A stretch of 64,000 nucleotides of DNA from Natronobacterium texcoconense (GTDB lineage Archaea; Halobacteriota; Halobacteria; Halobacteriales; Natrialbaceae). This document shows positions 19,541 through 28,549 of this stretch, piece by piece (the stretch's first letter is position 1; each line of letters begins with the position of its first letter). Both the position numbers and the translations under genes were made by a program. The notes under the pieces are model-generated. The model made no database searches. It saw only the letters and a program-made list of their open reading frames with translations, and was not told where the DNA came from. The stretch spans positions 42,915 to 106,914 of the forward strand of contig NZ_FNLC01000002.1 of the NCBI RefSeq assembly GCF_900104065.1, written 5' to 3'.

Positions 19541-19550
19541 CTTTTTATTT
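19541..19550 (+). promoter_or_regulatory. Promoter box of antiporter pair 2
   Basis: The AT-rich stretch ctttttattt lies 36 bp before the ATG at 19586 and is the best TATA candidate in this gap, implying a short 5' leader. Pair 2 therefore probably has its own promoter. Confidence 0.5.
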
Positions 19551-19585
19551 CCCGAAGAGAAGACCGAGCCCAGGTGAGCTAGGGT

Positions 19586-21340
19586 ATGGTCGAGGTCGGC
19601 CTCGCGAGTGACGTAGCCACGATCCTCGTCGCCGCTGCGATCGTCGGCGTGCTCGCTGTAAAGCTAGGGCAACCGACGATCATCGGATACATCCTCACCG
19701 GCGTGGTAATCGGTCCAGTCGGACTTGGAATCGTAGAGCCGAGCATTATCACAGACACGATGGCCGAGCTCGGTCTGGCATTTTTGTTGTTCCTGCTCGG
19801 CATCAAGATGCGCATCGGCGATATCCGACACCTCATCGCTCCGATCGTAAAGATCTCGATTCCGCAGATGGCCGCGATCGGGCTCGTCGGGTTCGGGCTC
19901 GCGATCGCCCTCCCGTTTTCCTTCGAGGAGGCGGTAATCATCGGTCTGGCGGTAATGTACAGCTCGACCGCCGTGGTCATCAAGATGTTAAACGACAAGG
20001 GAGAAGCGACGTCGCTCCACGGCAAGATCGACGTCGGCATCCTCCTCGCTCAGGACATCGTCGTCGTCATCATTCTCGCGGTACTGGCCGCAGGCCGTCC
20101 CGAGGACGCTGCAGACGTGGCGGCGACGCTCGCGGTCGTGATGGTTCTGGTCACGGTCACCACCGTCGCGGCGATCGCCGCGTCCAGGTACGTGCTCCCG
20201 CCGCTCTTTCGGCGGATCGCTGACGATACGACGTTCCTGTTCCTCGTCGCCATCTCGTGGCTCTTCCTGTTCGTCCTCGTCTCCGACCAGATCGATGTTC
20301 TCCTCGCACCGTTTGGAGTCGACGCGTATCTCTCCGTCGAGATGGGAGCGTTCCTCGCCGGGCTAGCGATCGCACAGCTTCCCTACAGCAAGGACCTCCA
20401 GGGCCGAGTCAACCCGTTGACCGACCTGTTCGTGATGGTGTTTTTCGTCTCCGTCGCCCTCGACTTCGAAGCCCGACATCTCCTCGAATACTGGACGGAG
20501 GCGATCGTCGTCGCCGTGGTATTGCTGGTCGTCAAGTTCGTCGTATTCTTCACGCTTCTCTACTGGCAGCAGTTCGACCTCGAGACGACGTTCCTCGGCA
20601 GCATCGGGATGATCCAGGTTAGCGAGTTCGGGATCGTCGTCGCCGTCGCTGCGGCCGAGAGCGATCCCCCGTTCATTGGACAGGAGGAACTCGGCTTCAT
20701 CACCCTCGTCGCGCTGCTGACGATGAGCGTCTCAGTGTACTTTATCCAGTACAACAAACAGCTGTTCGAGCGGGTGAAACCGCACCTCTCGCGGTGGGAA
20801 CAAATCGATCCCGTCGAGCCGGCCGACACGGAGTATCGAGACCACGTCGTCGTGGTCGGCTACGACGAGATCGCACGCAGAGCGTTGCGGATCCTCGAGG
20901 AGCGGTACGACGAAATCGTGGTCGTCGATCGCAACGTCGAGCACGTCGAGGCGATCGAAAAGGCTGGGTACGAAGTTCTGTTCGGTGACTTCCAGTACGA
21001 GAAGATTCGCAAGGATGCCGGCGTCAAATACGCAGACTTCGTGTTCTCGTCGTCCGACCAGATGGAGATCAACGAGATGATTCTCAGGGAGACTTCGGAG
21101 GAGACGACCGTGTTCGTCGAGGCCAAAACTGCGGAGGAAGCAGAGAAACTGTACGACCTTGGCGCGGGGTACGTCATCATGGCTCCACAGCTCGGCGTCG
21201 CACAGTTCATGGAATACCTCGAGTCGTACGTCGAGAACAGATCGAGTTTCGACCGGGAAATCGCTGCGGACATGGAGTTGTTGCGAAGCGGCCGACTGTT
21301 CCCCGACATTACGGATCGACCGGGTGGTGACGATGACTGA
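19586..21340 (+). CDS. Kef-like CPA2 cation:proton antiporter, subunit A of pair 2
   Basis: 584 residues, closely similar to the A subunit of pair 1: same MYSSTAVVIKMLNDKGEATS segment, same Gln156-Asp157 site (LLAQDIVVV), Lys317 in the late helix (LLVVKFVVFF) and QLPYSKDL loop. The TrkA-N domain starts near residue 418 with the degenerate loop GYDEIA. The first two pairs probably arose by tandem duplication of a two-gene unit. Direction of transport and ion specificity are not readable from sequence. Confidence 0.92.
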   Translation: MVEVGLASDVATILVAAAIVGVLAVKLGQPTIIGYILTGVVIGPVGLGIVEPSIITDTMAELGLAFLLFLLGIKMRIGDIRHLIAPIVKISIPQMAAIGLVGFGLAIALPFSFEEAVIIGLAVMYSSTAVVIKMLNDKGEATSLHGKIDVGILLAQDIVVVIILAVLAAGRPEDAADVAATLAVVMVLVTVTTVAAIAASRYVLPPLFRRIADDTTFLFLVAISWLFLFVLVSDQIDVLLAPFGVDAYLSVEMGAFLAGLAIAQLPYSKDLQGRVNPLTDLFVMVFFVSVALDFEARHLLEYWTEAIVVAVVLLVVKFVVFFTLLYWQQFDLETTFLGSIGMIQVSEFGIVVAVAAAESDPPFIGQEELGFITLVALLTMSVSVYFIQYNKQLFERVKPHLSRWEQIDPVEPADTEYRDHVVVVGYDEIARRALRILEERYDEIVVVDRNVEHVEAIEKAGYEVLFGDFQYEKIRKDAGVKYADFVFSSSDQMEINEMILRETSEETTVFVEAKTAEEAEKLYDLGAGYVIMAPQLGVAQFMEYLESYVENRSSFDREIAADMELLRSGRLFPDITDRPGGDDD

Positions 21341-23183
21341 CGTCGCGTTACTCACCGCACTGGCGGTCCTGTTCGTCGTCGTCGGGCCGCTGTTGCTGAT
21401 CGCGAAGGGGCTGCGGCTGTCACTCATCCCGTCGCTTATCCTGGCCGGGTTGCTCGTCGGACAGCTGGGTATCATCGACGGGGAACTCATGCTCGAGCTT
21501 TCTCGGCTCGGGATCGCGTTTCTCGTCTTCACCTTTAGCGTGCAGATCAACACCGAACGCGTTCGAACGGTCGTCTCGAACACCGAAATCGTCGCGATCG
21601 TTCAGATGCTCGTACTCGGGGCGCTCGGGATCCTCTTTGCGCTCGCGGTCGGTATCGCACTGGAGTCCGAGGCCCTCGCAGGTGTGGGGATCGACGAGCC
21701 ACTGACAGTCGAACAGGCGCTGTTCGTCGGGATCGCGGCTGCGCTGTCGTCGTCGATCGTCGGGACCACGCTGTTTGCGAAATCGCAGACCGACATCGTT
21801 CACGACTCCCTCTCGAGTGAGATCGATTCGTTCAACGATCTTTTGGCGGTGTTCCTCCTGCTCGTCGTCAGCGCCGGCACCTTCGCCCTGGATCCGATTG
21901 CGATGCAGCTTGGATACGGCATCATGCTTCTCGCCGCGGCGATCATCGTCAACCGGTATCTCTTCGGCATCGTCGAACGGCTCGCGGGTGGTTCCGACGA
22001 GGCGATGTTGATCAGTATCGTGGCGCTGTTGATCGTCTTCCTCGCCGCGGCGGAGTTCCTCGAAACTTCGATCGTCGTCGGCGCGTTCGCCGCCGGGATC
22101 GCAGTCAGGGACAACCCGGTCGAGTACTCGGAGGTATTCAACGGGGTAACGTCGATCCAGGAGTTCTTCGTCGCGATTTTCTTTGCCACTGTTGGGGCGC
22201 TGGTAACGCTTCCCTCGCCGATCACGGTAGTATCCGACCCTTCGGCCGCTCTCGTCCCCTTCGTACCGATCGGGTTAGTGTCCGATCCATTGGCCACGCT
22301 CGCTCCCTTCGTCCCTGTCGCCACGGTTGCACTCGGCCTCGTGATCCTGACGGTCGTGATCAAGCCGATCGTCACCGCCGCCCTGCTCGTGTACACCGGA
22401 TACGACAGGCGATCGGCAACCGTTACAGGACTCGATCTGGATCACGTCGGCGAGTTCAGCGTCATCGTCGCTATCGAAGCGCTCGTCCTCGGGCTCCTGA
22501 TCGAGCCGGTGTTCGAGGCGATCATCCTGGCCGCTGCGGTGTCGATGATTCTCTCGAATGTAACTCACACCTACGACGAGGAAATTTACGGGGTGATGGT
22601 GAATCGCGGCTGGCTTGGAGAGCCGTATCACGACGTCGACGATTGGAACTCCGTTCCCGAAGACATCTCTGACCACGTCGTCGTCGTTGGGTATGGTCGG
22701 CAGGGCCGTCGACTCGTCGAGTTCTGTGAGGAGTTCGATCAGCCCTACGTCGTCATCGAGAACAACCCGCAGGCATTGCCCGATCTTCGGGCCGAGTGCG
22801 ACGCCTACGTATTCGGCGACGCAATCGAGCCTGAAACGGCAGCGGTGGCCAACCTCGAGTCGGCAGAGCTGGTTATCTCTACGGCCGAATCGAAGCCCCT
22901 CACCGAGTACTTCCTGTCGTTTACCGATACCGTCGACGTCATCGTCCGGACCAACGAACTGCCGATGGCCGCCGAACTCATCGACCGAGGGGCAACCTAC
23001 GTCATCGTTCCGGACCTCCTCGCAGCCGACCAACTCGCCGACAGCCTCGGTGCACTCCTGAACGGAGAGTACGATCCAGATGAACTGCGGACGGAGAGTA
23101 TGCGCGCACTCGACGTGGATCGCGTGCCACCTCGTTCTTCCTCTGCGGAATCGACGTCGGATACCAGAGAGTTCGGAGGTTGA
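21333..23183 (+). CDS. Kef-like CPA2 cation:proton antiporter, subunit B of pair 2
   Basis: 616 residues from the ATG at 21333, overlapping the A gene by 8 nt (atgactga). The ion-site pair is Asn168-Asp169 (DSFNDLLAV), unlike the Gln-Asp of pair 1. Lys344 is kept (TVVIKPIV), and the RCK loop is intact (GYGRQG, 453-458). It is about 50 residues longer than its paralogue B1, partly because of a tandem 16-residue duplication at residues 300-329 in an extramembrane loop. The longer frame starting at 21159 lies inside the A gene and is rejected. Confidence 0.91.
   Translation: MTDVALLTALAVLFVVVGPLLLIAKGLRLSLIPSLILAGLLVGQLGIIDGELMLELSRLGIAFLVFTFSVQINTERVRTVVSNTEIVAIVQMLVLGALGILFALAVGIALESEALAGVGIDEPLTVEQALFVGIAAALSSSIVGTTLFAKSQTDIVHDSLSSEIDSFNDLLAVFLLLVVSAGTFALDPIAMQLGYGIMLLAAAIIVNRYLFGIVERLAGGSDEAMLISIVALLIVFLAAAEFLETSIVVGAFAAGIAVRDNPVEYSEVFNGVTSIQEFFVAIFFATVGALVTLPSPITVVSDPSAALVPFVPIGLVSDPLATLAPFVPVATVALGLVILTVVIKPIVTAALLVYTGYDRRSATVTGLDLDHVGEFSVIVAIEALVLGLLIEPVFEAIILAAAVSMILSNVTHTYDEEIYGVMVNRGWLGEPYHDVDDWNSVPEDISDHVVVVGYGRQGRRLVEFCEEFDQPYVVIENNPQALPDLRAECDAYVFGDAIEPETAAVANLESAELVISTAESKPLTEYFLSFTDTVDVIVRTNELPMAAELIDRGATYVIVPDLLAADQLADSLGALLNGEYDPDELRTESMRALDVDRVPPRSSSAESTSDTREFGG
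22230..22325 (+). repeat. 48-bp imperfect in-frame tandem duplication
   Basis: Two copies encode VSDPSAALVPFVPI and VSDPLATLAPFVPV, 16 residues apart, inside subunit B of antiporter pair 2. The DNA copies have diverged at several positions, so the event is not recent. No equivalent is seen in the other three B subunits. Confidence 0.8.
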
Positions 23184-23425
23184 CATCTTCTACGAGCTGT
23201 TGGCTGTGGTGCTACCCTGTTCAACGTACAACGAGTAGGATCGTCGCTCGTTCGACTACGAGAGGGCGATCTTCGGAACTCCTCCCGGACCACGGACTTT
23301 GCGGATTTCAGCGCACGTCAACCTGCTCGAGAACGCCCTTCTGACAGTCGCGAACGGAGACGACGCCACGAAAACAGTTCGTGCACTCGAGCCGTCCAAC
23401 CCGGGCCGAAACCCCACGGGCCATC

Positions 23426-25126
23426 TCAGACCCGCTCGTCCCGCGTCGCGAACCCGTACCGCTCGAGCGCCTGGAAGTACTCGCGCTGCTCGCGCTCGAG
23501 CGTCGTCGAATCCGTCTCGTCAGCAGCGAGAGCTTCGACGGTCGAGATCAGCTGTTCGCCCGTGAGGACGTTCGGAACGGCGACGTAGATTGCGCCGGAC
23601 TCGAGTAACTCGCTCGCGTCGTCGACCGACCCGGAGCGGAGCACGACGTCGGCGTCGGCCCCGATCTCGAGGGCAGTCTCCGACACCGGACGGTGGTCGA
23701 CGGTCGACCAGACCAGCGCCGCGTCCGCAACCTGGGCTTTCTTCCAAGGGTAGGCCGCCATCGCGTCACCCAGGACGTAGTTGCGACACTCGGTGTCGAG
23801 TTCGTCCCACAACACTGGATCGTTCTCGAGGACGACGTACGGCTGGTCGAGTTCCTCGAGTTTCTCGACGATGCGGCGACCGATCCGGCCGTAACCGACG
23901 ACGACGACGTGATCCTCGAGGTCGTCGACCCTGCTTCGCTCGTCGACTTTTCGCGTCCGCTGGCCCCGGAACAGTCGGACGATGATCGTCTCGTAGACCA
24001 GGTCTTCGGACCGTCGTGCGAGGAACGTGAGAAGCATCGTCACGGCCGCTGCGAGAATGATCGCGTCGAACAGTTGGCCTGCGATCGTCCCCATCGTCGC
24101 CGCCTGGATCGCGATGATCAGCGAGAACTCGCTGACCTGGTTGAGACTCGAGCCCGCCAGGAACGCGGTCCGGGAGTCGTATCCCTCGTAGACAAAGGAG
24201 AGAATGTGGACGATCGGATTCAGGACGAGCACGAGCGCCGCGAGCGCGGCCGCCATGAGCAGGACTTCGATCGACGGGATCGCGACCAGCGCGCCGACCG
24301 TCACGAAGAAGATCGCGACGAAGAAGTCCGTGATCGAACTGATCCCGTTCTGGACCTCGAGGGCCTGCGTGCCGTCGCTGCGGATGGCGACGCCGGCGGC
24401 GAACGCGCCGACGACGATCGAGAGTTCGACGTACTCCGCAGCGGCGATGAACGCGATCAGGATCGAGATGCTCCCCACGAGCACGAGTTCACCGTCGCCG
24501 TCGGCGAGTCGGACCAGAATCGGGAAGCCGTGGCGGTAGATTACCAGTCCAGCGAGAACCAGCACGACGCCGTAGCCGATCTGGGCGGCGACGGCGTCGG
24601 CCGTGACGACCTCGGTACTGAGGACCAGCAGTAACGCGATCGCGACCAGGTCGTCGAAGAAGTGAATCGACGACGCCAGCCGCCCGTGGACGAGGTTCTC
24701 GCGGATCTCCGTCCCGAGTACGACGCCGCCGACCAGCGAGGAACTCAGGACGACGGCCGCGCTGAAGTAGACGGCGTTCCGAACGACGTTGTCGAAGCCG
24801 AACAGGTCACCGAACAGGTAGCCGACCGCGAACGCGATCGGCGCGACGACGACCAGTTGCGTGACGGCCGCGAGTTCGGCGTCCCGCAGCACTGACTCGA
24901 GGTCGCCGAAGTCGATCCGGATCGCGAAGACGAACACGAGGAAGGCGATCCCCCACTGGGCGAGAACGACGATCTCGTCTTCCGTGACGAACGCGAACTG
25001 GCCCGTGATCAGCCCGGCGATGATGTAGAACGGGATCGGCGAGAGCCCGAAGTGGTTCGCGATCAGCGACAGGATGCCGGCGGTCACGAAAACGACCGCT
25101 AGCGCGATCACCAGCGCCTCAGTCAT
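23426..25126 (-). CDS. Kef-like CPA2 cation:proton antiporter, subunit B of pair 3
   Basis: 566 residues from the ATG at 25126, which overlaps the A gene stop by 8 nt; the upstream in-frame GTG-type start (25138) is less likely because the other three pairs use the 8-nt overlap. The ion site is Asp158-Asp159 (IHFFDDLVAI), the pair associated with electrogenic CPA2 exchangers. The late-helix Lys is replaced by Asn303 (LVLNPIVHI). The RCK loop is intact (GYGRIG, 411-416). It converges on pair 2 with a 242-bp gap. Confidence 0.91.
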   Translation of the reverse strand: MTEALVIALAVVFVTAGILSLIANHFGLSPIPFYIIAGLITGQFAFVTEDEIVVLAQWGIAFLVFVFAIRIDFGDLESVLRDAELAAVTQLVVVAPIAFAVGYLFGDLFGFDNVVRNAVYFSAAVVLSSSLVGGVVLGTEIRENLVHGRLASSIHFFDDLVAIALLLVLSTEVVTADAVAAQIGYGVVLVLAGLVIYRHGFPILVRLADGDGELVLVGSISILIAFIAAAEYVELSIVVGAFAAGVAIRSDGTQALEVQNGISSITDFFVAIFFVTVGALVAIPSIEVLLMAAALAALVLVLNPIVHILSFVYEGYDSRTAFLAGSSLNQVSEFSLIIAIQAATMGTIAGQLFDAIILAAAVTMLLTFLARRSEDLVYETIIVRLFRGQRTRKVDERSRVDDLEDHVVVVGYGRIGRRIVEKLEELDQPYVVLENDPVLWDELDTECRNYVLGDAMAAYPWKKAQVADAALVWSTVDHRPVSETALEIGADADVVLRSGSVDDASELLESGAIYVAVPNVLTGEQLISTVEALAADETDSTTLEREQREYFQALERYGFATRDERV

Positions 25127-26882
25127 GGAACTCACCACCCGGATCGTCGACGACGTCGGTTCCGGTCACGGGGTCTCCCTCCTCGAGTCGTTCGGCCGAA
25201 CGCCGCCGCCGAGCCTCGATCCCGTCGGCGTCGCGGGCGACTGCCTCGTCGAACGCCGCCCGATCGGAGACGTACAGTTCGAGGTACTCGCTCAGCTTCT
25301 CGGCGGCGAGATGCGTACTCATGATGACGTAGGTGGCTCCCTGCTCGTAGAGTGCGCGTGCGTCGTCGATCCGTTCGGCCTCGACGAACACGGTCGCGTC
25401 GTCGTCGACTTCGGCGAGTAGCGCCTCGTTGACTTCGCGTTCGACGCTCGAGCTGAGCACGAACGCGGCACCCTTCAGGTTCGCCTCCTTGCGAACCTCG
25501 GTGTGACGGAAGTCGCCGAAGACCGCTTCGTATCGCCCCTCACGCTCGAGTTCCTCGATGTGGTCGGTCTGTCGGTCGATGATGACGACCTCGCCGTACT
25601 TTTCCTCGAGCAGCGGCAGCGCACGCTCGGTGATCTCGTCGTAGCCGATGGCGATCGCGTGATCGTCGTACGTGCTGATCTCCGCGTCTTTCTCGTCACC
25701 GGACTCGAACCGGCGGAACCACGGCTCGAGGCGCGCGTAGATCGCGTGGTTGTAGGCGATGATGTACGTCGAAACGCCCATCGTCAGGAGTGCCATCAGG
25801 CTCAGGTATCCCAGGACGTCGGAGCCGATGAGCCCCTGGTCGATCGCGAGCGCGCCGACGATCAGCGAGAACTCGCTGACCTGGACCATGTTGATCGAAC
25901 CCAGGAACGAGGTCTCGACGTCGAACCCTTCGCGGTCGATGAGGTAGAACATGATCCAGAAGTTGCCGACCATCAGGACGACAGAGGCGACGATCGCCTG
26001 CCACCAGTAGGCCAGCAGACTCGAGAGTCCATCGATCTGGAGCCCGATGGTGGCGAAGAACACGAGGATGAAGAAGTCCGTGATCGGCGTGATGCGGTCC
26101 TCGAGTTCCTTGCTGTAGGGTAGCTGTGCGATGCTCAGGCCGGCGAGGAACGCGCCGACTTTCGGATCGAGGTCGGCACCTTCGGCGATGGCAACGAACA
26201 GGAACGCCCAGCCGATGGCGACGACGAGGAAGACGTCTTTGTTATCCGCGATGCGCCGGAACAGGCCGGGCAGGATGTAGCGCGAGGAAAACAGCGAGAA
26301 GAGGCCGATAAACGACATCATGACGAGGATGACGCCGAGCGTCGAGGCGATATCGGCCGCGCCGCCGAGTTCGTCGGTGGCAAACAGCGCGAGGACGACG
26401 ACGAGGTAGATGTCCTGGACGATGAGGACGCCGACGTCGATCTTGCCCGGCAGCGAGGTGATCTCGTCTTTGTCGGTGAGGATCTTGACGATGATCGGCG
26501 TCGCACCGAAGACGGTCGCGAGTGCAATGACGAGGATTTCATTGGTTTCGAATCCGAGCGCCCACGCCACGAGGAACGCAAGTGCCGTCTGGAGGACCGT
26601 CTGCCCGATGGCGACGTTCGTCACCGCGGGCAGAATCTCGCGGATGTCCTCGAAGCGCATCTTCAGCCCCAGCAAGAAGAGGAGAAACGCGAAGCCGAGG
26701 TCGGCCATCAGCTCGACTAACCCCTCGTCGGTCACGATGTCGAACGCGACCGGGCCGAGGATAATCCCCGTGAGGATGTACGCGATGATCGTCGGCTGGC
26801 CGGTCTGTCGGGCGATCAGCCCGATAACCGTGGCGACGACGACGATGATCGCGAAGTCGGCTGCGAGGGCGATTTCACTCAT
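25119..26882 (-). CDS. Kef-like CPA2 cation:proton antiporter, subunit A of pair 3
   Basis: 587 residues. The site is Gln156-Asp157 (LIVQDIYLVV); the segment FGATPIIVKILTDKDE separates it from the A subunits of pairs 1-2 and groups it with pair 4. The late-helix Lys is Asn307. The RCK domain begins near 408 with the degenerate loop GYDEIT and ends with an extra acidic tail (EEGDPVTGTDVVDDPGGE). It is the promoter-proximal gene of its pair. Confidence 0.92.
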   Translation of the reverse strand: MSEIALAADFAIIVVVATVIGLIARQTGQPTIIAYILTGIILGPVAFDIVTDEGLVELMADLGFAFLLFLLGLKMRFEDIREILPAVTNVAIGQTVLQTALAFLVAWALGFETNEILVIALATVFGATPIIVKILTDKDEITSLPGKIDVGVLIVQDIYLVVVLALFATDELGGAADIASTLGVILVMMSFIGLFSLFSSRYILPGLFRRIADNKDVFLVVAIGWAFLFVAIAEGADLDPKVGAFLAGLSIAQLPYSKELEDRITPITDFFILVFFATIGLQIDGLSSLLAYWWQAIVASVVLMVGNFWIMFYLIDREGFDVETSFLGSINMVQVSEFSLIVGALAIDQGLIGSDVLGYLSLMALLTMGVSTYIIAYNHAIYARLEPWFRRFESGDEKDAEISTYDDHAIAIGYDEITERALPLLEEKYGEVVIIDRQTDHIEELEREGRYEAVFGDFRHTEVRKEANLKGAAFVLSSSVEREVNEALLAEVDDDATVFVEAERIDDARALYEQGATYVIMSTHLAAEKLSEYLELYVSDRAAFDEAVARDADGIEARRRRSAERLEEGDPVTGTDVVDDPGGEFHD

Positions 26883-27088
26883 CGAGAACTGTTCACCTCC
26901 CCTTTTGCCGACCCCGTTTGTATACGTTGTCTTCTTCGCTACGAACGGCTGGCGTGACGTGGTTCTCGTTCGGTTCCTACTCGAGGCTCACGAGTATAGA
27001 CCAGTCGCTTCACCGAACCGTCGGGAGTGGTACTATACTACTGTCCGTGGTCGGCCGTTCCGTCCCTGGTTTCGAGGACGGAGATACT

Positions 27089-28045
27089 ATGGTCAAAATC
27101 GGACACAAACTCGTCAGTGAACTGCACGGCCCCCACGATCTCGTCGAGTACGCCCAGTTGACCGAGACGTCGGAACTGGCCTTCGCCAACGTCTCGGATC
27201 ACTACCATCCCTGGATTCCCGAGCAGGGAGAGAGCCCAATGGTCTGGAACGTACTCGGCGCGATCGGACAGGCGACCGACGACCTCGAGGTCTGGACCGG
27301 CGTCACCTGCCCGACGATGCGCATCCACCCGGCGGTGATCGCCCAGGCCGCGGCCACCGCCGCGACGATGCTCGAGGGCCGGTTCACGTTCGGGGTCGGC
27401 ACCGGGGAGAACCTGAGCGAGCACATCCTCGGTGAGGGGTGGCCGGAACACCAGATCCGACTCGAGATGTTAAAGGAGGCACTCTGGATCATCAGGGCGC
27501 TCTGGCGCGGCGAGACCGTCAGTCATCGCGGCAACCACTACACCGTCGAGAACGCGCGACTGTACACACTCCCCGACGAACCGCCAGAGATCGGCGTCGC
27601 GGCCGACGGCCCGAAAACCGCCCGCAAAGCAGGCGAGATCGGCGACGGCCTCATCACTGTCGTCCCGGACGAGGGCCTCGTCTCCGAGTTCGAGTCGACC
27701 GCGGACGACGGCGCTCCCGTCTACGGCGAGGCGACCGTCTGCTACGCCGAGGACGAAGACGAGGCGATCGACACGGTCTACGAACTCTGGCCACAGGAGG
27801 TCCTCCCGAGTTCGTTGCTCTGGGACCTCCCGACGCCCGCACACTTTGCACAGGCAGTCGAGAGCGTCTCGAGGGAGGATGTCGCCGAGGAGGTCCCCTG
27901 CGGGCCCGATCCGGACGAGCACATCGAAGCGATTCAGGAGTACGTCGACGCAGGATTCGACATGGTCGCGATCCACCAGGTCGGCGACAGACAGGCGGAG
28001 TTCCTCGAGTTCTACGAGGAGGAGGTCCTGCCGTCGTTCGGCTGA
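27089..28045 (+). CDS. F420-dependent LLM-class oxidoreductase (G6PDH-related family)
   Basis: 318 residues. The bacterial-luciferase-like TIM barrel is shown by LSEHILGEGWPEHQIRLEML, the F420-family segment VGTGENLSEHI, and the closing VDAGFDMVAIHQVG. It matches the TIGR03557 type, related to F420-dependent glucose-6-phosphate dehydrogenase; the true substrate is unknown. It should use coenzyme F420 to move hydride to or from an organic substrate in the cytoplasm. The ATG at 27089 is preceded by an unrelated-looking 171-nt extension that is not needed. It is flanked by Kef-like pairs on both sides and followed by uspA. Confidence 0.88.
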   Translation: MVKIGHKLVSELHGPHDLVEYAQLTETSELAFANVSDHYHPWIPEQGESPMVWNVLGAIGQATDDLEVWTGVTCPTMRIHPAVIAQAAATAATMLEGRFTFGVGTGENLSEHILGEGWPEHQIRLEMLKEALWIIRALWRGETVSHRGNHYTVENARLYTLPDEPPEIGVAADGPKTARKAGEIGDGLITVVPDEGLVSEFESTADDGAPVYGEATVCYAEDEDEAIDTVYELWPQEVLPSSLLWDLPTPAHFAQAVESVSREDVAEEVPCGPDPDEHIEAIQEYVDAGFDMVAIHQVGDRQAEFLEFYEEEVLPSFG

Positions 28046-28102
28046 ACTGTGTCAAATTCCGGCCGAACGCTCATACGTGATCCATCGACGAGATACACAG
28101 TA

Positions 28103-28546
28103 ATGGTACCGTACGACAGTATTCTCCTTCCGACGGACGGGAGCGAGACCGCAGAACTGGCGACCGAGCGGGCAGTCGACATGGCGGATCGACACGACGC
28201 CGAACTGCACGCCCTCTACGTCGCCGAGCGAACGCGAGAGGAGCCGACCCAGCAGGGACTCGAGGAGAAGCTCGCGCGGGAGATCGACGAAGGGAAGGAC
28301 GTAATGGACGTCATCGAACGGCAGGCCGCAAAGCGCGATGTCGAGACCACTACGACGGTCGAACCGGGGGTACCCAGGACGACGATCGAAGAGTACGCCG
28401 ACGAACACGGGATCGGACTGATCGTCATCGGATCGACGGGGGCCTCCGACGTGACCGAGAAGTTGCTCGGGACGGTCGCGAAGTACGTAGTCAACGAAGC
28501 GCCCGCTGACGTCTTCGTCGTTCGGCCGGACAAACGGCTACGATAA
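28103..28546 (+). CDS. Universal stress protein, UspA family
   Basis: 147 residues. It starts with the standard YDSILLPTDGSETAELA strand and ends with the ATP-binding signature IGSTGASDVTEKLLGT followed by ADVFVVRP. It should be an ATP-binding dimer. UspA proteins often accompany cation antiporters in archaea, where they may act as regulators; the position 3 bp from the convergent pair 4 B gene fits but does not prove this. It starts 57 bp after the oxidoreductase, so the two genes may share a transcript. Confidence 0.92.
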   Translation: MVPYDSILLPTDGSETAELATERAVDMADRHDAELHALYVAERTREEPTQQGLEEKLAREIDEGKDVMDVIERQAAKRDVETTTTVEPGVPRTTIEEYADEHGIGLIVIGSTGASDVTEKLLGTVAKYVVNEAPADVFVVRPDKRLR

Positions 28547-28549
28547 TCG

